This document shows positions 6,077-9,739 of a DNA stretch of 9,739 bases, piece by piece; the stretch's first letter is position 1; the number at the start of each line of letters is the position of its first letter. The DNA lies in NCBI GenBank assembly GCA_002422845.1, contig DITM01000069.1, positions 6,820 through 16,558 of the forward strand, in the 5' to 3' direction. The notes under the pieces were generated by a model. The model was given only the letters and a program-made list of their open reading frames with translations, was not told the origin of the DNA and did no database searches. The stretch is from Candidatus Paracaedibacteraceae bacterium UBA6184. GTDB lineage: Bacteria > Pseudomonadota > Alphaproteobacteria > UBA6184. The translations under genes were made by a program, and so were the position numbers.

Positions 6077-7570
6077 ATGGTATTGAAAACATTACAAACT
6101 ATATGTGTCGTTGTTGTATGTGGGATAAGTCTATCTTATGGAATGGGGAATCGCCAAGTTTCGCCCACAGATAAGACGTCCATTCCCAAAGAAACTAAGA
6201 ACGATGCTATTCCTGATAAAGCTACAGTACCTTTGAATGTGCCATCAGTGTCGGCGATGGCCAATAAACCTTCTAAATTATTTCAAGGTGGTGTCTTTTC
6301 ATTTTCACCGGTGGTAAAAAAAGTAGCCCCCTCTGTTGTTAACATTTATTCCGAACGTGTTCAGGTGGTTCAAAATTCACCCTTTGCAATGGATCCTATG
6401 ATGCAATTGTTCATGGGGAAGGGGTTTAATTTTGATTCATTGTTTGCGATGCCCCGTGAAATTATACAACGTTCATTAGGATCGGGTGTGATCATTGGAA
6501 AAGAAGGTACTGTTCTAACCAATGTCCACGTGATTCAAGATGCGACGAAGATCAAAGTCATCTTACAGGACGGTAGAGTATATGATGCAAAAGTCGCTGT
6601 TAAGGATGACAAAATCGATTTAGCAGTGTTACAAATTCAAGATCCAAAAGTTGAGCTTATTCCCATAGAAATTGGTGATCCCGAGGCTATGGAAGTAGGG
6701 GATATGGTCGTTGCTATTGGTAACCCATTTGGAGTGGGGACAACTGTTACAACGGGTATCGTATCAGCCGTCAGCCGGTTTGGTGGTTTCATTCAAACGG
6801 ATGCCTCGATTAATGTGGGTAACTCTGGAGGAGCCCTTGTGAATATGGAAGGTCAGTTGATTGGTATCAATAACTTTATCATTTCAAAATCAGGAACCTC
6901 TGCAGGAATTGGGTTTGCTATCCCCATCAATATGGCCAAGCCAGCTGTTGCTCAATTAAACAATGGAGGGGGCGATGTCCAGCGTGGGTGGTCAGGTTTA
7001 TTGGTGCAAACAGTTACTCCTCAAATTGCTAAAACCTTTGAGATGGATATCCCCATGGGAGTGGTTGTAAATGCAGTGCATTCATTAAGATCTGCGAAAG
7101 AGGTTCAAGTGGGTGATTTGATTTTAGAACTTAATGGAAAGCCGTTGCCGGATAAAGAAACATTTTATTATCGGTTAGCAGGTATTCCAGTTGGAGAGAC
7201 AGTGAGTCTAAAATTAAAACGTAAAGATAAAGAATTAACAACACAATTTCCATTAATTAAACCGGTTGAAGCACCGGAGAAGCAACGAACTACCCTTAAA
7301 GGGAACCACGTGTTTGATGGCGTTGTGATTGCTAATTTGTCCCCAGCCTTAGAAGCAGAATTAAATTTAGAAGGCATGCGAGAAGGTGTCATTATCCTAG
7401 GAGCCGTCGTTCAGAATGCAGCGCTTAGGCTATTTCAACAATATGACATTATTCATATGATTAATGCTCAAACAATTTTGAATGTAAGCGACCTATTAAG
7501 AGTGCTTTCATCCGAAAAGATAAAATCCATTAAATTAATCAGAAATGGAAAAACCGTTGAAATTAAATAA
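6077..7570 (+). CDS. Periplasmic Deg/HtrA-family serine protease (Do-like)
   Basis: This is an envelope quality-control protease that degrades or holds misfolded exported proteins. The 497-residue product starts with a likely signal peptide (hydrophobic 5-20), then a Pro/Lys/Thr-rich linker to about 65. The trypsin-like domain covers about 75-290, with catalytic His151 in TNVHVIQDA, Asp181 in DDKIDLAVLQ and Ser250 in NVGNSGGAL, so the triad is intact. The activation loop near 97-130 is rich in Met and Phe. A first PDZ domain lies at about 300-395 and a second at about 410-497. The second is divergent, with LFQQYDII where a GL..GD-type motif is usual. GGAG at 6066-6069 supports the ATG. Placement after rplQ matches alphaproteobacteria. 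Whether to call it DegP or DegQ cannot be decided. Confidence 0.93.
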   Translation: MVLKTLQTICVVVVCGISLSYGMGNRQVSPTDKTSIPKETKNDAIPDKATVPLNVPSVSAMANKPSKLFQGGVFSFSPVVKKVAPSVVNIYSERVQVVQNSPFAMDPMMQLFMGKGFNFDSLFAMPREIIQRSLGSGVIIGKEGTVLTNVHVIQDATKIKVILQDGRVYDAKVAVKDDKIDLAVLQIQDPKVELIPIEIGDPEAMEVGDMVVAIGNPFGVGTTVTTGIVSAVSRFGGFIQTDASINVGNSGGALVNMEGQLIGINNFIISKSGTSAGIGFAIPINMAKPAVAQLNNGGGDVQRGWSGLLVQTVTPQIAKTFEMDIPMGVVVNAVHSLRSAKEVQVGDLILELNGKPLPDKETFYYRLAGIPVGETVSLKLKRKDKELTTQFPLIKPVEAPEKQRTTLKGNHVFDGVVIANLSPALEAELNLEGMREGVIILGAVVQNAALRLFQQYDIIHMINAQTILNVSDLLRVLSSEKIKSIKLIRNGKTVEIK

Positions 7571-7598
7571 AGAAATATAAGGCTAAAAAGGACATAAC

Positions 7599-9350
7599 AT
7601 GCAATCGTCTAATTCACTTAAACGCATAATGCCGTATTTTTGGAGTAAGCATAATGTATCGGCAAAACTGATCGTTGTTTTTTCTGCGGTACTGTTAGTG
7701 TTAGCCAAAATATTAGCCTCGTATGTTCCAATATATTTTCAGCAAACAATTGATATGCTGAATGGAACGTTACAAGCAACTGTTTCTGTGAGTGCATTGA
7801 TTGTGATGTATGGCATCATACGTTTGTTGTCTACATCCCTGAATGATGTTCGAGAAATTCTATTTTCCAGGGTGTTGTATCGAGCCATTCGTATGTTGGC
7901 GTTAGAAGTCTTTAATCATCTGCATTCATTAAGTTTGCGGTTTCATTTTGATCGTCAGACTGGCGCTGTTACGCGATATATTGAACAAGGCGTTCAATCC
8001 ATGGAGCGGTTAATTCAATTTTCAACCTTTGGTTTTTTTCCAACGGTGGTTGAAATTATATTGGTCTGGGGTTTTTTACTGTACTTGTTTCCTGTACATT
8101 TCTTTTTGATTATTTTCATAACAATAAGTTTATATGTTCTGTGTACATATTGGATTACCAATTATCGGACGCGTGTTCTTAGAGAGCGCAATCAATTTGA
8201 AGCCAATTCCAATCAAAAGGCATTGGATAGTTTGTTGAATTATGAAACTGTTAAATATTTTGGAAACGAAGCAAACGAATCAATGTTATACGATGAAACA
8301 TTAAGCAGCTATGAGCGGATTTCAGTAAAATTAAGAGAGTCTTTATCTCTGCTAAACGTAGCTCAAGGTATTATTGCTGGGATCGGTTTAATCATTTGTA
8401 TGTATTTTGCGTCCATGGGTGTTCTTGATAAAACATTATCATTGGGTCAGTATGTGATGATTCATGCATATTTAATTCAGCTGTATATTCCCTTGGGAAA
8501 TCTGGGGTTTATGTACCGCGAGATGAGGGAAGCCTTTTTGAAATTAAATACGATGATGGATGTATTAAAGGCGGAACCTGATATTAAAGATGTGCCTAAA
8601 CCCACGGCAATTCCTAATGGTAAAGTCCAAATATCGTTTGAGCATGTTGAGTTTAGTTATGCACCAGAGCGTCAGATTCTAAAGGATATTTCATTGAATA
8701 TTCAAGAGGGGCAAACCATTGCACTGGTCGGTGAAAGTGGTTCAGGTAAGTCAACGATCACACGATTGCTATTCCGGTTTTACGATGTGTCGAAGGGGTG
8801 CATCATGTTGAATGGGGTTGATATTCGATCGGTATCTCAACGTGAATTGAGAAGCTTAATCGCAGTTGTCCCCCAAGATACGGTATTGTTTAATGATACG
8901 CTTGAATACAATATTCGATATGGAAAAATGAATGCCAGTCCTGATGAAGTCAGAGAGGCAATTGAGGGAGCGCATTTGAATCAATTTATTAAACTGTTGC
9001 CTGAAGGTTTAAAAACAAGGGTTGGAGAGCGTGGTTTAAAATTATCAGGGGGCGAGAAACAACGTGTGGCGATTGCCAGAGCCTTGTTAAAAAATCCAAA
9101 GATTTTTATCTTTGACGAAGCGACCAGTTCGTTAGATAGCCATACAGAACAAGAGATTCAACACAACCTTATGGAGATTTCTAAAGGTAAAACAACATTA
9201 ATTATCGCGCACCGTTTATCAACCATTGTAAATGCGGATCAAATATTAGTGATGGATCGGGGGCATATTATCGAACGTGGTACACATGCTGAGTTATTAA
9301 AGCTGAAGGGAAACTATGCAAGTATGTGGCAACAGCAAACTCAGAAATAG
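7599..9350 (+). CDS. ABC exporter half-transporter, Atm1/HMT1 type (permease fused to ATPase)
   Basis: This is an inner-membrane exporter that works as a homodimer. Atm1 relatives move glutathione-linked or persulfide compounds tied to iron-sulfur maturation and metal tolerance. The 583-residue product has about six membrane segments in residues 20-305, then an ATPase domain from about 342. Seen there are Walker A GESGSGKST at 378-386, Q-loop Gln426, signature LSGGE at 482-486, Walker B KIFIFDE at 501-507, D-loop SLD at 511-513 and switch His538. NYETVKYFGNE (214-224), LRFHFDRQTGAVTR (113-126) and the YREMREA stretch (306-312) are characteristic of the Atm1 group rather than MsbA. AAGG at 7588-7591 precedes the ATG. 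It sits 28 bases after the protease gene with no terminator seen, so co-transcription is likely. The substrate is inferred. Confidence 0.92.
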   Translation: MQSSNSLKRIMPYFWSKHNVSAKLIVVFSAVLLVLAKILASYVPIYFQQTIDMLNGTLQATVSVSALIVMYGIIRLLSTSLNDVREILFSRVLYRAIRMLALEVFNHLHSLSLRFHFDRQTGAVTRYIEQGVQSMERLIQFSTFGFFPTVVEIILVWGFLLYLFPVHFFLIIFITISLYVLCTYWITNYRTRVLRERNQFEANSNQKALDSLLNYETVKYFGNEANESMLYDETLSSYERISVKLRESLSLLNVAQGIIAGIGLIICMYFASMGVLDKTLSLGQYVMIHAYLIQLYIPLGNLGFMYREMREAFLKLNTMMDVLKAEPDIKDVPKPTAIPNGKVQISFEHVEFSYAPERQILKDISLNIQEGQTIALVGESGSGKSTITRLLFRFYDVSKGCIMLNGVDIRSVSQRELRSLIAVVPQDTVLFNDTLEYNIRYGKMNASPDEVREAIEGAHLNQFIKLLPEGLKTRVGERGLKLSGGEKQRVAIARALLKNPKIFIFDEATSSLDSHTEQEIQHNLMEISKGKTTLIIAHRLSTIVNADQILVMDRGHIIERGTHAELLKLKGNYASMWQQQTQK

Positions 9351-9367
9351 GGCAACGTGCGGTGGCA

Positions 9368-9384
9368 CCAGGGGTGACCCCTGG
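9368..9384. repeat. Perfect 7-bp inverted repeat after the exporter gene
   Basis: CCAGGGG and CCCCTGG flank TGA, giving a stable GC-rich hairpin 17 bases past the exporter stop codon. No T run follows (the next bases are ACCCATTAAG), so it is not a standard intrinsic terminator. It could still block 3' exonucleases or be one unit of the palindromic cluster that follows. Confidence 0.7.
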
Positions 9385-9428
9385 ACCCATTAAGTAAACA
9401 TTCAGTTGCGGCATCCCGTTGAGTTTGA

Positions 9429-9499
9429 CGGCTCAAGGGCGCTTTACGCGCCAAGCGGCTAGTTGCCGCTACACATCGCAATGCGATGTGCTTGAGCCG
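9429..9499. repeat. Cloverleaf-forming palindromic element (four-way junction)
   Basis: CGGCTCAAG at 9429-9437 pairs perfectly with CTTGAGCCG at 9491-9499 (9 bp). Three perfect hairpins fill the inside with only single unpaired bases between them. They are GGCGC/GCGCC at 9438-9452 with a 5-base loop, AGCGGC/GCCGCT at 9454-9470 with a 5-base loop, and CACATCGCA/TGCGATGTG at 9472-9490 around one central base. By hand count 44 of 71 bases are G or C, clearly richer than the surroundings. It lacks tRNA D- and T-loop sequences and tRNA arm sizes. It looks like an intergenic palindromic repeat or a structured RNA, and the orientation is unknown. Confidence 0.75.
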
Positions 9500-9530
9500 C
9501 ATAAACGTGGGGAAGTGTTTGGGGAACTCA

Positions 9531-9545
9531 GCAACGTATCGTTGC
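9531..9545. repeat. Short perfect hairpin GCAACG/CGTTGC
   Basis: GCAACG at 9531-9536 and CGTTGC at 9540-9545 flank TAT. This 6-bp stem with a 3-base loop lies 31 bases after the cloverleaf unit and belongs to the same cluster of inverted repeats. Confidence 0.5.
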
Positions 9546-9577
9546 ATCCGATAAGTTAGATCCGATGTGATTTGAGA

Positions 9578-9594
9578 CGTGTTATAAGAACACG
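9578..9594. repeat. Short perfect hairpin CGTGTT/AACACG
   Basis: CGTGTT at 9578-9583 and AACACG at 9589-9594 flank ATAAG, giving a 6-bp stem with a 5-base loop. No T run follows directly. It is one more member of the inverted-repeat cluster and could be chance on its own. Confidence 0.4.
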
Positions 9595-9739
9595 AGGTGA
9601 TTTTTGACCCATTTCGGGCATGGGCGGGGTAAGGTTTGGGAATGAAATTGAAATGGTTTCGTGTGTAGTTGTAGTGTTCCTTTGGGTTGTAGGTCGTTGT
9701 TAAAGTGTTTTACTTTTTTTAATTAAACGCACCGAGGCA

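Larger units (their letters stand above)
9351..9739. other. Non-coding stretch after the exporter gene
   Basis: These 389 bases hold no convincing gene on either strand. Forward frames are broken by stops. The one longer reverse frame (9341-9547) runs through the palindromes and resembles no family I know. The first 270 bases or so are packed with inverted repeats. From about 9621 to 9720 the + strand has about 33 G and only 6 C by hand count. The end of the window cuts the region, so the next gene and the full extent of any element are not visible. Confidence 0.7.

Noticed and set aside
9429..9499. tRNA gene, because of the cloverleaf shape
   Set aside because: The outer stem is 9 bp, the arms are 5, 6 and 9 bp, the third loop is one to three bases, and no T-loop GTTC-type sequence is present.
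9341..9547. A 68-codon reverse-strand reading frame over the cloverleaf region
   Set aside because: It overlaps the end of the exporter gene, is built from the inverted repeats, and shows no family motif. It looks like an open frame created by GC-rich repeat sequence.
9702..9720. Intrinsic terminator at the window end (AAAGT/ACTTT followed by T run)
   Set aside because: The stem is only five bp and mostly A-T, so it would be too weak. No gene directly precedes it.
9697..9725. Promoter near the window end (TTGTTA with TAATTA)
   Set aside because: The -10 match is poor and no downstream gene is visible to support it.

Overview
This window comes from a moderately AT-rich bacterial chromosome, most likely an alphaproteobacterium. 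The evidence is the gene order secY-adk-rpsM-rpsK-rpoA-rplQ, with adk after secY and no rpsD or rpmJ in this stretch. An HtrA/Deg protease directly after rplQ, an arrangement familiar in alphaproteobacteria, and an Atm1-type exporter like those of mitochondria and Rickettsiales point the same way. The base composition would suit a host-associated lineage such as Holosporales or Rickettsiales, but that is inference and no marker here settles it.

Positions 1-3648 hold the tail of the spc-type ribosomal operon: the last codons of rplF, then rplR, rpsE, rpmD, rplO, secY and adk. All are on the + strand and tightly packed. rpsE and rpmD overlap by 8 bases, and secY and adk by 4 (ATGA). An 87-base gap with a possible promoter and mutually exclusive hairpins leads into the alpha-type operon, rpsM, rpsK, rpoA and rplQ (3736-6002). 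A clear intrinsic terminator at 6033-6055 closes it.

Positions 6077-9350 carry two envelope genes. The first is a periplasmic Deg/HtrA serine protease with an intact His/Asp/Ser triad and two PDZ regions. The second is a full-length Atm1/HMT1-type ABC exporter half-transporter. They are 28 bases apart and may be co-transcribed.

Positions 9351-9739 have no convincing gene. The first part (about 9368-9624) is full of short inverted repeats. The most striking is a 71-base GC-rich unit (9429-9499) in which a perfect 9-bp outer stem encloses three adjacent perfect hairpins, a four-way cloverleaf. It is not a tRNA. It is best read as an intergenic palindromic repeat or a structured RNA/DNA element, and it is the main candidate for something undescribed here. 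The last 100 bases or so are strongly G-over-C skewed and unexplained.

The first 6 kb is a standard core operon: ribosomal proteins, the SecY channel that exports proteins, adenylate kinase and the RNA polymerase alpha subunit. The protease then handles misfolded envelope proteins, and the exporter probably moves a glutathione- or sulfur-linked compound used in iron-sulfur metabolism.
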